Shown: positions 18,390-27,441, numbered from the stretch's first letter. The stretch is DNA of 64,000 bases from Mucilaginibacter phenanthrenivorans (GCF_024721155.1 NZ_JAHVAP010000002.1:186001-250000); one strand, 5' to 3'. The notes: generated by a model from the letters alone, not told the origin. A program made the numbers and translations.

Positions 18390-20066
18390 ATGTTTAAACA
18401 TTTAGTTATTATATTTTTATTCATCAGTATTAATGCCTATTCTCAGGTCCCTAATGTCGGTTTTGAGGATGGTTCCTTTAGTGGGTGGAAATGTTATATA
18501 GGAAGCGTTGACCCTGACGGGACCGTACACGTGAATCCAACCCCTGCGGTTTACAACAGGCAGACTTTAATAGGCAAGGAGTCGGCTAATACGCTCGATC
18601 CATACGGAAAATTTCCAATTCTTTGCCCAAATGGCAGTAAATACTCCATCAGGCTGGGTAACTCCGATACCGGCAAGCAAGCGGAACGTGTTACTTATAC
18701 TTTTACAGTTCCAAATCAACCTTCCTATAGTATTTTATTTGACTACGCAGTTGTTTTAGATAATTTCAGGCATGCCGATTATCAGCAGCCCAAATTTGTT
18801 GCCCAGGTTTATGACATAACCAGTGGAAAATACCTTGATTGCCCGTCGTTTGACTTTGTGGCTTCGTCAAGTTTACCTGGCTTTAAGTTATCAGCAGATA
18901 CGGGTGCAAGAAATTCGAGTATCTATTATAAGGATTGGTCAACCGCATCGATTGATTTGAGCAATCATATTGGTGAGGTAATCCGGCTGGAATTCACTAC
19001 TAACGATTGTACAAAGGGCCAGCATTTTGGTTATGCATATCTCGACATCAATGAAAATAACGGGGTTTCTATAGCAGGTAACGCGTATTGTGCAGGGCAA
19101 ACATACATGACGCTTTACGCGCCAAACGGATTTCAAACTTATCAATGGTATAATGCAGACATGACGCAGAAAGTTGGTACCGGCCAGAGCCTTACCATTT
19201 CTCCGCCGCCGCCTGATGGTACGGCTTATACGCTCCAGATTTTTCCATACGACGGTTTGGGTTGCATTGATATCTTACACACAACAGTCAACAAAATTGA
19301 TGAGGGATTTCGCTTGAGTGTTTTAGACACGGTGTTTGGTTGTCCTGGCATTGGCGCGGATCTTACCGAGCCCAAAGTAACGGCGGGCACAAGCGTAGGT
19401 GCTACTTTAAGTTATTACACTGACCCCTTAGGCAGCAGCTATTTGTACAAGCCAGATAGGATTACCGTATCTGGGAAATATTACATCCAGGGAATGAATG
19501 CGGAGGGATGTATGAATATTTTACCCGTGAATGTCGTAATTGCCACACCCCAGTTGGTAGTTGTCGATCCGCCTACAGTTGTTTTTCCCACGACCGTAGA
19601 TCTGACTAAAACCTTTGTTCATCTCCCCCGGCTAACCTACAGCTATTATAGTGACGCTGAAGCCACCAAACCCGTTAGTAATTATACTGCTATAAGATAT
19701 GCTGGCGTGTTTTATATAAAAGCTGAAAGCGACTACGGTTGCAGCACTATACAGCGCGTGGATGTGGATATTCAGCCGCCGCCCCCATATACCATTGTTG
19801 CGCCAAATACATTTACACCTAATAACGATGGTATTAACGACAACTTCTCCTTAACGATAGATGGGCAGCTTACATTTAAAAGCGTAAGAATATTTAATCG
19901 TTACGGTAAACTGGTATTTACTGCTAAATCGGCTGCCGACTATTGGGATGGCAACTACAATCGACAAAATCTCCCGGTAGGTGTTTATTATTGGGTATTT
20001 GACGGGGTGGATAATTATAGGCAAACAAAGGTAAGCAAGGCCGCATCTATTATGCTTTTGCGGTGA
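18390..20066 (+). CDS. Secreted protein with gliding motility-associated (CHU_C/T9SS) C-terminal domain
   Basis: The 558-residue protein has a signal peptide (ends near INAYSQV), a jelly-roll-like N-terminal domain (about 20-215) and Ig-like modules with GNAYCAGQTYMTLYAPNGFQ. The C-terminal domain begins at APNTFTPNNDGINDNF and ends near KAASIMLL. That domain directs cargo through the type IX secretion system and anchors or releases it at the surface. No catalytic motif is visible, so it is probably an adhesin-like surface protein. It is monocistronic. Confidence 0.85.
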   Translation: MFKHLVIIFLFISINAYSQVPNVGFEDGSFSGWKCYIGSVDPDGTVHVNPTPAVYNRQTLIGKESANTLDPYGKFPILCPNGSKYSIRLGNSDTGKQAERVTYTFTVPNQPSYSILFDYAVVLDNFRHADYQQPKFVAQVYDITSGKYLDCPSFDFVASSSLPGFKLSADTGARNSSIYYKDWSTASIDLSNHIGEVIRLEFTTNDCTKGQHFGYAYLDINENNGVSIAGNAYCAGQTYMTLYAPNGFQTYQWYNADMTQKVGTGQSLTISPPPPDGTAYTLQIFPYDGLGCIDILHTTVNKIDEGFRLSVLDTVFGCPGIGADLTEPKVTAGTSVGATLSYYTDPLGSSYLYKPDRITVSGKYYIQGMNAEGCMNILPVNVVIATPQLVVVDPPTVVFPTTVDLTKTFVHLPRLTYSYYSDAEATKPVSNYTAIRYAGVFYIKAESDYGCSTIQRVDVDIQPPPPYTIVAPNTFTPNNDGINDNFSLTIDGQLTFKSVRIFNRYGKLVFTAKSAADYWDGNYNRQNLPVGVYYWVFDGVDNYRQTKVSKAASIMLLR

Positions 20067-20071
20067 GGGGT

Positions 20072-20288
20072 GGGAAGTCCGAAAGGCCGAAAGTCCGGGA
20101 GCCGGCGAAGCCTGAAATTTAATGCCCGACGGATTTAAACTTGCTTGTATGCAACCATGCTATTTTTTACTTTCGGACTCTCTGTCAGCAACAAGTTGGA
20201 TGGGGCCATAGCATGCACAAACCTGGCTACCAGGTTACGAACTGCAAATCACAAACATCCCGGTTTTGTTGGTGACAACGCCAACAAA
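20072..20288. repeat. Repeat-rich gap before the ccmE-like gene
   Basis: The 316-base gap 20067-20382 has AGTCCGAAAG-family words at 20072-20099 with the complement TTTCGGACT at 20170-20178. A separate hairpin lies at 20265-20288 (TTTGTTGGTG and CGCCAACAAA around a 4-base loop). No open frame or RNA gene is recognised. The rest, 20289-20382, is AT-rich with no clear promoter. Confidence 0.55.
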
Positions 20289-20382
20289 GGCGAAAAATAA
20301 AAACTTACGGATAAATCTGTAACGCAGACCGAGGTTATTACTCTAAAAGCTAATCATCCTTACGCAATATATAATATACACA

Positions 20383-20724
20383 ATGAAAAAGATTTTAATA
20401 CTTGGTTTAATAGCAGTGGCCATTGCTGCAACAGTCCTGATCCGAAAAAACTCAATAGAAAACAATATCGGTACTTTTGCCGATGCGAAAAGCACAACCT
20501 ATGAAGTACAGGTTATAGGGCACCTGGATAAGCAAAAAGAAATTCATAATGAAGATAATAACTTCTCTTTTTTTATGAGGGACAGTGTTGGTCAGGAATG
20601 CAAAGTGATATTTACAGGTTTTAAGCTCGATTCACTGGAACGATCAGCTTATATTATAGGTAAGGGACATATGGATGGTAATGTATTTCGTGCATCGTCA
20701 TTAACAGCGATGATGAAGCCCTGA
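20383..20724 (+). CDS. CcmE-like protein lacking the haem-binding C-terminus
   Basis: The 113-residue protein has an N-terminal membrane anchor (about 4-20) and a CcmE-type OB-fold; it aligns with the true ccmE product 127 bases downstream over TFADAKSTTYEVQVIGHLDK, ECKVIFTGFK and the GNVFRASSL strand. It stops at SSLTAMMKP, exactly before the haem-attaching segment, and no other frame restores a CxxxY or HxxxY motif. It is a tandem duplicate that cannot bind haem covalently as CcmE does. It may have another task in cytochrome maturation, or be decaying. Confidence 0.72.
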   Translation: MKKILILGLIAVAIAATVLIRKNSIENNIGTFADAKSTTYEVQVIGHLDKQKEIHNEDNNFSFFMRDSVGQECKVIFTGFKLDSLERSAYIIGKGHMDGNVFRASSLTAMMKP

Positions 20725-20813
20725 TAAACCATCACTACAGGTATTTTATTTATTAAGAATGATTATAAATAAGATTAATGTCTTGTAATAAACATTATTA
20801 CATTAACGTTTTG

Positions 20814-20821
20814 TATTTTTG
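20814..20821 (+). promoter_or_regulatory. -7 element for ccmE-ccmF
   Basis: TATTTTTG matches TAnnTTTG and lies 29 bases before the ccmE ATG. No -33 element at the correct spacing is apparent. It suggests ccmE-ccmF is transcribed separately from the truncated paralogue. Confidence 0.5.
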
Positions 20822-20850
20822 TAATCCGAAACAAAGTAGATAAACCCGTA

Positions 20851-21261
20851 ATGAAAAAAAGTGCCATATTTGGATTGATTGTAATTGCCATAGCAATAGC
20901 AACAATTATAAGTACTTACTCAAGTTCAAGTACTTACGGATCATTCAGTGATGCTAAGAAAACTGCTGATGAACTGCACATAGTTGGCCATTTGGATAAG
21001 GGAAAAGAACTTTACTATGATGCTTCCAAGGATGCCAACTACTTTTCATTCTTTGTGAAGGATAACAAAGGCGAAGAATGTAAGGTGATATATACCGGCA
21101 CCAAACCCCAGGACTTTGAAAAATCGGAGCAAATCGTGCTTACCGGCCGCATGACGGGCAATGAATTTCATGCATCAACCATCCTGTTGAAATGCCCTTC
21201 AAAGTATACCCAGGACAAAATAGAAGTTACAGAGTTCAAAGCCAAAACGGCTTCAATATAA
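20851..21261 (+). CDS. ccmE: Cytochrome c maturation protein CcmE, cysteine (CxxxY) type
   Basis: The 136-residue periplasmic haem chaperone has an N-terminal anchor and OB-fold. The haem motif is KCPSKY, that is C-x3-Y, rather than the HxxxY of proteobacterial CcmE. A cysteine in this position is known from archaeal and some bacterial CcmE proteins. It receives haem from CcmABCD and gives it to CcmF. ccmF starts 9 bases downstream. A truncated paralogue precedes it. Confidence 0.9.
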   Translation: MKKSAIFGLIVIAIAIATIISTYSSSSTYGSFSDAKKTADELHIVGHLDKGKELYYDASKDANYFSFFVKDNKGEECKVIYTGTKPQDFEKSEQIVLTGRMTGNEFHASTILLKCPSKYTQDKIEVTEFKAKTASI

Positions 21262-21270
21262 AATCACTTA

Positions 21271-23739
21271 ATGGATATAGCTTTTCAAGGCGAACACCTG
21301 CTGCCCGGTAATATAGGTAAGGTATTTGTCATTCTATCTTTCGGCGCGGCGTTACTTTCTGCCATAAGCTATTACTTCGCTACTACTAACACCAACAAGC
21401 TGGACAACTCCTGGCTAAAGATGGGGCGCATAGCCTTTTGGGCCAATTCCATTTCCATTTTAGGAGTTGGTGTGATGCTCTTTTATATTATCTACAATCA
21501 TTATTTTGAATATCATTATGCCTGGGCATATACTTCGCGCTCGTTGCCGGTATATTACATCGTTTCAGGTTTCTGGAATGGGCAGGAGGGCGGTTTTTTG
21601 CTTTGGACTTTCTGGCAGGCGGTTTTAGGTAATATCCTCATCTGGCGCGCAAAATCATGGGAAAAACCGGTGATGACGATTATCTCGTTTTCACAGATCT
21701 TCCTGGCATCCATGTTACTGGGCATTGAGGTTTTTGGCGCCCGCATAGGCAGTTCGCCATTTTTGCTTTTGAGAAAGGCAGTTGAGGCCCCCATATTTTC
21801 AAGGCCCGACTATATGTCGTTTATAAAGGATGGCCAGGGTATGAACCCTTTGCTGCAAAACTATTGGATGGTTATTCACCCACCAACTTTGTTCCTCGGT
21901 TTGGCATCTGTAATTGTGCCATTTGCTTATGGCATTGCCGGCTTATGGCAACGTCGCTACAAGGAATGGGTTGCGCCGGCAATTTCATACGGATTGTTTG
22001 CTGCAATGATATTGGGTACAGGTGTAATTATGGGATCATTATGGGCTTATGAATCGCTTAATTTTGGCGGGTTTTGGGCCTGGGACCCGGTTGAAAATGC
22101 ATCCATATTTCCGTGGCTTACCCTTGTTGGCGGATTGCACGTTTTAATAGTTTATAAAAATACAGGGCATTCTTATTTTACAGCTACCTTTTTAGTGCTG
22201 ATGAGCTTTGTGCTGGTCGCTTATTCGTCGTTTTTAGCGAGGAGCGGAATCCTGGGTGAAACTTCCGTACACTCGTTTACCGATCTGGGGATGTTCTGGC
22301 AGTTAGTCGCGTTTATCGCGGTGTTCTTAGCAATAGCTATCTACTTTTTGATAGCCCGGTTTAAGGAAATGCCTATCACCAAAAAGGACGAGGATACTTA
22401 TTCGCGTGAGTTCTGGATGTTTGTTGGTTCGATATTCCTGGGTTTATCCTGCTTCCATTTAATCCTGGTTACCTCAATCCCCGTATGGAATGCGATGTTT
22501 GGCACTAAGATAGCGCCGCCTATCGACCTGGTGGGGCATTACAATGTTATCCAGGCCTCGTTCGCAATGGTTATTGCTATTTTAACCGGCTTTACCCAGT
22601 TTTTAAAATACAAGAAAACCGATGTTACCCGTTTTTTTATAACCACCCTGCTTTACCTCATTTTTGCGGCCTTAATTACCGCATTGATAATTTATACAAG
22701 CGGTTTATATAAACTGCACTTTGTGTTCTCTCTGGTAATGTTCGGTTCAATCTACTCGGTATTGGCCAACGGAAAGGTGTTTTCTGACTCGTTAAAGGGT
22801 AAGTTTAAGCTTGCCGGCTCGGCAGTGGCGCATATTGGTTTTGCGCTGATGCTGATAGGAGCATTAATAGCTGCGGGTACCCGTGGTGTGGTTTCAAAAA
22901 ATGAAACCGGTAATCTGGGCATTCCGAACTTTGATAAAAATGCCGGTGCGGGTGATGCAAAGGAAAACATAATGATCTACCGGAATGAACCTGTTAAAAT
23001 GGGAGGGTATACGGTTACCTACCTGGGCGACTCCACAGCAGAGCCTAACCATTATTACAAGGTAAACTATAAACGCTATGACGCTAATGGCAAGTTAGTT
23101 GAGGAGTTTTTGTTGAAGCCCAATGTACAGATCAATCCGCAAATGGGTTTGGTGCCATCGCCGGATACAAAACATTACCTGCTGCATGACTTGTACACCC
23201 ACATTACGGCATTGCCGCCAAACGCGGGCAAGCCTGCCGGTTCGCAGGATGCAGCTGCGCATGGCGAGGAAGATGATGACAAGAATTATGAGGAGCCTAT
23301 CCCGCATGAAGTTGCGGTTGGTGATACTATTCCATTCAGGGATGGCTATATTGTGTTAAAGTCGTTAAATAAGGAAGTACAGGTACAAAACATACCGCTT
23401 ACAGGCAGCGACGTTGCCATTGGCGCAAAACTGGAAATTGTATCGCACAATAAAAAATACGCCGCCGAACCTGTTTTTATGATAAAGAACAAAAGCGTAC
23501 TTGATTTCTACCGTAAGGTTGACGATGTAGGCCTAAAGCTGCGTTTGTCGAAGATCCTGCCGGATAAAAATAAAGTAGAGATTGTTGTTTACCAGCAGCC
23601 GCGCAACAAGAAACCATGGATAGTAATGCGAGCGCTTGATTTCCCTTATATTAACTTTCTTTGGGCAGGAACTATTATCATGATCATCGGGTTTTTACTT
23701 TCAATTTCACGCAGGAACAAAGAATTGAAGACTGTTTAA
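21271..23739 (+). CDS. ccmF: Cytochrome c haem lyase subunit CcmF
   Basis: The 822-residue polytopic protein has about 14 helices and the WWD haem loop GGFWAWDPVENAS near residues 264-277. Conserved histidines occur before it (IHPPTLFLG) and after it (GETSVHSFTD). A large periplasmic domain lies between the last two helices (about 535-790), with a His/Asp/Glu-rich stretch (AHGEEDDDKNYEE). CcmF attaches haem from CcmE to CxxCH apocytochromes. A phytanoyl-CoA dioxygenase-like gene begins 10 bases after its stop and may be co-transcribed. Confidence 0.93.
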   Translation: MDIAFQGEHLLPGNIGKVFVILSFGAALLSAISYYFATTNTNKLDNSWLKMGRIAFWANSISILGVGVMLFYIIYNHYFEYHYAWAYTSRSLPVYYIVSGFWNGQEGGFLLWTFWQAVLGNILIWRAKSWEKPVMTIISFSQIFLASMLLGIEVFGARIGSSPFLLLRKAVEAPIFSRPDYMSFIKDGQGMNPLLQNYWMVIHPPTLFLGLASVIVPFAYGIAGLWQRRYKEWVAPAISYGLFAAMILGTGVIMGSLWAYESLNFGGFWAWDPVENASIFPWLTLVGGLHVLIVYKNTGHSYFTATFLVLMSFVLVAYSSFLARSGILGETSVHSFTDLGMFWQLVAFIAVFLAIAIYFLIARFKEMPITKKDEDTYSREFWMFVGSIFLGLSCFHLILVTSIPVWNAMFGTKIAPPIDLVGHYNVIQASFAMVIAILTGFTQFLKYKKTDVTRFFITTLLYLIFAALITALIIYTSGLYKLHFVFSLVMFGSIYSVLANGKVFSDSLKGKFKLAGSAVAHIGFALMLIGALIAAGTRGVVSKNETGNLGIPNFDKNAGAGDAKENIMIYRNEPVKMGGYTVTYLGDSTAEPNHYYKVNYKRYDANGKLVEEFLLKPNVQINPQMGLVPSPDTKHYLLHDLYTHITALPPNAGKPAGSQDAAAHGEEDDDKNYEEPIPHEVAVGDTIPFRDGYIVLKSLNKEVQVQNIPLTGSDVAIGAKLEIVSHNKKYAAEPVFMIKNKSVLDFYRKVDDVGLKLRLSKILPDKNKVEIVVYQQPRNKKPWIVMRALDFPYINFLWAGTIIMIIGFLLSISRRNKELKTV

Positions 23740-23749
23740 CAATTGTTAA

Positions 23750-24466
23750 ATGGAAGGTTGGTCGGCACACCGTGAGAAGATTAGCCAAAATGGGTTTACT
23801 ATTTTGGAAGATGTTTATAAGCCGGAAGAGATTGCTGCAATTATCGATGCCATCAAAGCCGCTGACCAATCAAACCTGACATTTCGTAAAACCGATGATC
23901 TTTTCGCGATCCGCCAATTTTTAAAAGAAGTACCGGAAGTTAAACAGCTGATATTTAACGAAAAGTTGAAGGCGCTTATCGGGCATTTATTTAATGATGA
24001 ATACTTTATCGTTAAAGCCATCTATTTCGACAAACCTGAAAAATCAAACTGGTTTGTTGCCTGGCACCAGGATCTTACAATTTCGGTTGACAAAAAGGGT
24101 GACTTGCCCGGTTACGGCCCATGGACAACTAAATTAAATCAATTTGCTGTTCAACCACCTGTAGATATTCTTCTGGATAATTTTACCATCCGCATTCATT
24201 TAGATGATACGGATGAAGGTAATGGTGCTTTAAAGGTTATTAAAGGCTCACACCTTAATATAGCCCGCCCAGAAAATTTAAATAAGGATACGATCATCGA
24301 CACAAGCTGTAATGTACCGGCTGGAGGAGTTATGATCATGCTTCCATTGTTAATGCATGCTTCAAACCGCACAACATCCAATAAAAAAAGACGGGTTATT
24401 CATATAGAGTTTAGCAGGCAGGAATTGCCGGTGGAAATAAACTGGGCGGAACGGGAGAGTTATTGA
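23750..24466 (+). CDS. Phytanoyl-CoA dioxygenase (PhyH) family protein
   Basis: The 238-residue protein is a predicted Fe(II)/2-oxoglutarate oxygenase. The iron ligands fit His and Asp of AWHQDLT and a distal His in LMHASNRT, whose Arg would bind 2-oxoglutarate. The core double-stranded beta-helix segments (IRIHLDDTDEGNGALKVIKG) are typical of PhyH proteins. Substrate is unknown; bacterial members act on many small molecules. It follows ccmF by 10 bases on the same strand. Confidence 0.85.
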   Translation: MEGWSAHREKISQNGFTILEDVYKPEEIAAIIDAIKAADQSNLTFRKTDDLFAIRQFLKEVPEVKQLIFNEKLKALIGHLFNDEYFIVKAIYFDKPEKSNWFVAWHQDLTISVDKKGDLPGYGPWTTKLNQFAVQPPVDILLDNFTIRIHLDDTDEGNGALKVIKGSHLNIARPENLNKDTIIDTSCNVPAGGVMIMLPLLMHASNRTTSNKKRRVIHIEFSRQELPVEINWAERESY

Positions 24467-24483
24467 ATCAATTGTCAGAACGG

Positions 24484-25173
24484 TTAATCAGTTTTTAAGG
24501 TACCGTACCTTATCCCAACATCAACCAGGAATTGCTTAAACAAATTAAGTTTTTGCGTACAATCTGTTCCTATAGTTATTCTATCCGATAGCGAATTTGT
24601 TTTCTCACACTCAAAGCAAATCTCCAAATAGTCATAAATTATGCCGTGCTTGTCGTAAAAAAGTAGTGCATTACGCGGACTAAAGCATGCGTGGCCAGAG
24701 TCACCCATATGTGAGCCTTTTCTCCTGTATGTCGTATTGTAGATTATCCGGGTAAGACTCGAAACTTGAGTCGACGTAAGCGTTTTTATTTCTTTAAGCG
24801 ATGAATAGTTTAATTTGCCATGCTCTACATGTAAGTCACTCCTGAAAACGGTATCAGGGAGTTTGGATGTGGTATCGCCGATCAATACGTCAGGAGTGCG
24901 TACACTCCATTTATAAGATACAGCAACAATTTTCGCTGCGTTTGAAAATGGATATTTAGCCAAACGCTGAGCTAAAGAAAACCTGTTATTAAAAACGCAG
25001 TCATCATATGAAGCCGGATGCTTCTCCCAGCGCAATTTGTATTCTTGAAACGGCGTTATAGTTTTTTTGTGCCGATGTTTGGCTGTGTCGATCAGCGAAC
25101 GATTTGCAGCATGTAAGTGGCTGCTATAATAAAGTAAGGTAGGCAAAACAAAAAATAGCAAGATGTGCTTCAT
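24484..25173 (-). CDS. Secreted hypothetical protein
   Basis: The 229-residue protein has a signal peptide (MKHILLFFVLPTLLYYSS, cleavage near LHAAN). The mature part has no family I recognise. It contains three cysteines close to the C-terminal half (HACFSP, EICFECEK) and is probably periplasmic. It is convergent with the PhyH gene (17-base gap) and divergent from the DUF2520 gene. Confidence 0.65.
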   Translation of the reverse strand: MKHILLFFVLPTLLYYSSHLHAANRSLIDTAKHRHKKTITPFQEYKLRWEKHPASYDDCVFNNRFSLAQRLAKYPFSNAAKIVAVSYKWSVRTPDVLIGDTTSKLPDTVFRSDLHVEHGKLNYSSLKEIKTLTSTQVSSLTRIIYNTTYRRKGSHMGDSGHACFSPRNALLFYDKHGIIYDYLEICFECEKTNSLSDRITIGTDCTQKLNLFKQFLVDVGIRYGTLKTD

Positions 25174-25249
25174 CGGAATGAATAGGTTACCTTATAAAAT
25201 TACTAAATAAAGATCTGGAAGCGCAATAATCTTCTTAAAATTGCATCCT

Positions 25250-26032
25250 ATGCGCATCACCATAATAGGTTCAGGAAATGTAGCAACGCACCTCGCTGCG
25301 GCGTTTAAAAATGCCGGGCATCGCATTGTGCAGGTTTATAGCCGAGATGCGCACAACGCTGCTTTGCTGGCTTATCACGTAGGGGCCGAAGCAATTGATG
25401 ATTTAACCCTGGTAAACCCTGAAACGGATGTTTTTATAATCGCCGTAAGAGATGACGTTATAATTAAGTTGGCGGAAAAATTGGCCCCGTATAAAAAACT
25501 GATAGCACACACCTCGGGCGCAACGCATATCGAGGCGCTATTGGCTATTACCGATAATGCAGGTGTATTTTATCCGCTGCAAACCTTTAGCAAAACAAAG
25601 GAGGTGGATTTTTGGTCGGTTCCCTTGTGTATTGAAGGAGCTGATGAGCAAATAACCCGCAACCTGGAGCAACTTGCCCGAACCGTAAGTAATAATGTTT
25701 ACCGGGTGAATTCTTTACAACGCAAAACACTGCACCTTGCTGCTGTTTTCGCCTGCAACTTCCCCAACTATTTATACGGCGTAGCGCAGCAATTGCTGGG
25801 TGAACAGAACATGGGTTTTGAAATGCTTCGCCCGCTGATTTTGGAAACGGCTCAAAAAGTACAGGCACACTTTCCGGCTGATGTACAAACCGGTCCCGCA
25901 GTGCGTAACGACGAAAATACAATGGCTGCACACCTGCAAATGCTTGGTAATGACCCCGAGTTGGCGAAGATATATTCATTGTTAAGTCAGGAGATTATCA
26001 AAAACAATAATGGGGGGCACAGGCACGGGTAA
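25250..26032 (+). CDS. Rossmann-fold DUF2520 protein (F420/NADP oxidoreductase-like)
   Basis: The ATG at 25250 begins MRITIIGSGNVATHLAAAF, a canonical NAD(P)-binding GxGxxA motif; a TTG 9 bases upstream is in frame but unnecessary. The 260-residue protein has an N-terminal Rossmann domain (about 1-120) and a C-terminal helical DUF2520 domain (about 125-255). Such proteins look like 6-phosphogluconate/ketol-acid reductoisomerase relatives, but their substrate is not known. In many Bacteroidota the gene precedes kdsC and maf, the order found here with fdx and iscX between. Confidence 0.85.
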   Translation: MRITIIGSGNVATHLAAAFKNAGHRIVQVYSRDAHNAALLAYHVGAEAIDDLTLVNPETDVFIIAVRDDVIIKLAEKLAPYKKLIAHTSGATHIEALLAITDNAGVFYPLQTFSKTKEVDFWSVPLCIEGADEQITRNLEQLARTVSNNVYRVNSLQRKTLHLAAVFACNFPNYLYGVAQQLLGEQNMGFEMLRPLILETAQKVQAHFPADVQTGPAVRNDENTMAAHLQMLGNDPELAKIYSLLSQEIIKNNNGGHRHG

Positions 26033-26038
26033 TTTTGT

Positions 26039-26046
26039 TACTTTTG
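26039..26046 (+). promoter_or_regulatory. -7 element directly before the ferredoxin start
   Basis: TACTTTTG matches TAnnTTTG and ends 5 bases before the ferredoxin ATG at 26052, implying a leaderless or near-leaderless transcript. The same geometry is seen for ccmB. Confidence 0.5.
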
Positions 26047-26051
26047 CTCCA

Positions 26052-26384
26052 ATGAACATTTTTAAAGTTAAGATAAGCTTTGAGGAAAAGGGTTTGGAGA
26101 GTGTTGAATTGCCCATTGCCGAAGGTGAATCTGTATTAGACGTTTGCCTGGAAAATGGCATTGAACTGCAGCACAACTGCGGCGGGGTATGCGGATGCAG
26201 CACCTGCCATGTGTACGTAAATAAGGGGATGGATAACATCCAGGAAATTTCAGATAAGGAGGAGGATTTTATCGACAGGGCCGTTAATCCGCGCATAAAC
26301 TCGCGTTTGGGCTGCCAGTGTGTGATAATTGATGGCGATATAGAAATAACTCTGCCCGACCAAAATCAATTCCTGGGGCATTAG
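26052..26384 (+). CDS. fdx: ISC-type [2Fe-2S] ferredoxin
   Basis: The start chosen is ATG 26052 (MNIFKVKISF); an upstream in-frame start would only add residues overlapping the promoter. The 110-residue protein has the adrenodoxin-type cluster pattern Cys43-x5-Cys49-x2-Cys52 with the fourth ligand Cys88 in RLGCQC, and the charged IITLPDQN-like tail. ISC ferredoxins supply electrons to Fe-S cluster assembly. The next gene is iscX, supporting this role. Confidence 0.9.
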   Translation: MNIFKVKISFEEKGLESVELPIAEGESVLDVCLENGIELQHNCGGVCGCSTCHVYVNKGMDNIQEISDKEEDFIDRAVNPRINSRLGCQCVIIDGDIEITLPDQNQFLGH

Positions 26385-26449
26385 AACCGGGATTACACCG
26401 ATTTTAGGTGATTACACTGATTTTTATACGAATAAGTAATATTCAAAAA

Positions 26450-26692
26450 ATGAACGACGACAAATTCAGCCTGCCTATTCACTGGAACGATCATGAAGAT
26501 ATCGCAATTGAGCTTTATGAAAAATTTGGTGATGACTTTGGCGAATCAAAAATATATCGCATCCGTTTTACCGATCTTTTGGAATGGGTGCTTTCTCTCC
26601 CTAACTTTGCCGGTACCCGTGAAGAATCAAACGAAGGCCACCTGGAACAGATTCAGTCGGCCTGGGTTTATGAATGGCGGGATAATCAGTAA
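26450..26692 (+). CDS. iscX: IscX-like Fe-S cluster assembly adaptor
   Basis: From ATG 26450 the product is 80 residues. It shows the IscX core: LPIHWNDHEDIAIELYEKFG, RFTDLLEWVLSLPNF, and the acidic SNEGHLEQIQSAWVYEW end. IscX binds IscS and iron and tunes cluster assembly. The longer frame from 26408 is rejected because the extension has no family match and no ribosome site. It follows fdx by 65 bases. Confidence 0.88.
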   Translation: MNDDKFSLPIHWNDHEDIAIELYEKFGDDFGESKIYRIRFTDLLEWVLSLPNFAGTREESNEGHLEQIQSAWVYEWRDNQ

Positions 26693-26773
26693 GAGAGTTG
26701 GCAGTAGTCTGTTATCTGAGCAATCATCCCTAAATCGGTGAAATCATAAATCTAATCGTCGCAATAATAAAAT

Positions 26774-27295
26774 ATGGAATCATTTTTATCCAAACTTAAA
26801 GAAATAACTACGTTTGTTTTTGACGTAGATGGTGTGCTTACTGACGGTTCTGTTTTTGTGACAGACGAGGGTTTGCAAAGCCGGGCCTTTAATATAAAGG
26901 ATGGATACGCCTTACAACTGGCCGTAAAATGCGGATATAACGTTGCCACGGTTTCGGGTAGCCGTTCAAAAAGCCAGCTGCACCGCCTAAACAGTTTAGG
27001 GGTGAGCGATGTTTACATGGGTATTCATACCAAGATAACCAAGCTGAAGATTTATTTAGAGGAAAAAAGCATCAGTCCCGAAAATGTACTGTACATGGGT
27101 GATGACATTCCCGATCTTGAAGTAATGAAATTTGTAGGCCTGCCTGTTTGCCCTGCAGATGCCGTTGAAGAAATAAAGGCCATAAGTAAATACGTTTCCC
27201 ACTGCGCAGGAGGCAAGGGCTGCGCCCGTGATGTTATTGAAAAAGTGCTGAAGGTGCAGGATAAATGGATGACCGAGGAGGCGTATAGCTGGTAG
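26774..27295 (+). CDS. kdsC: KdsC-like HAD phosphatase (Kdo-8-phosphate phosphatase family)
   Basis: The 173-residue cap-less HAD enzyme has motif I DVDGVLTDG, motif II VATVSGSRS, a conserved Lys (HTKITK) and motif IV GDDIPDLE. This is the tetrameric C0 family that dephosphorylates Kdo-8-phosphate in lipopolysaccharide core synthesis. Some Bacteroidota homologues act on other nonulosonate phosphates, so the exact substrate is inferred. It is transcribed towards maf with a hairpin repeat between. Confidence 0.85.
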   Translation: MESFLSKLKEITTFVFDVDGVLTDGSVFVTDEGLQSRAFNIKDGYALQLAVKCGYNVATVSGSRSKSQLHRLNSLGVSDVYMGIHTKITKLKIYLEEKSISPENVLYMGDDIPDLEVMKFVGLPVCPADAVEEIKAISKYVSHCAGGKGCARDVIEKVLKVQDKWMTEEAYSW

Positions 27296-27298
27296 GGG

Positions 27299-27436
27299 GC
27301 AGTTCATAGTTGATGGTTCATAGTTAATGGTAGCTGCGAAGTGATTTGAACTTTAATCAGCAAAAAGAACTTTCTACTATATATCCTGACTATTTTTCTT
27401 CCGGCTATGAACCATGAACTATCAACTATGAACCAC
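27299..27436. repeat. Inverted repeat of gttcatagttgatggttcatag words
   Basis: Arm 27299-27336 (gttcatagttgatggttca and on) is complementary to arm 27402-27436 (ccatgaactatcaactatgaac). The same sequences recur almost letter for letter at 42923-43011, and half copies occur at 46182-46208 and 58398-58426. It is an interspersed hairpin element between kdsC and maf. Confidence 0.75.
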
Positions 27437-27441
27437 TAATA

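Noticed and set aside
20700-20760. Frameshift hiding a haem motif in the short CcmE-like gene
   Set aside because: All three frames after 20700 were read; none gives CxxxY or HxxxY in a CcmE-like context, so the truncation appears genuine.
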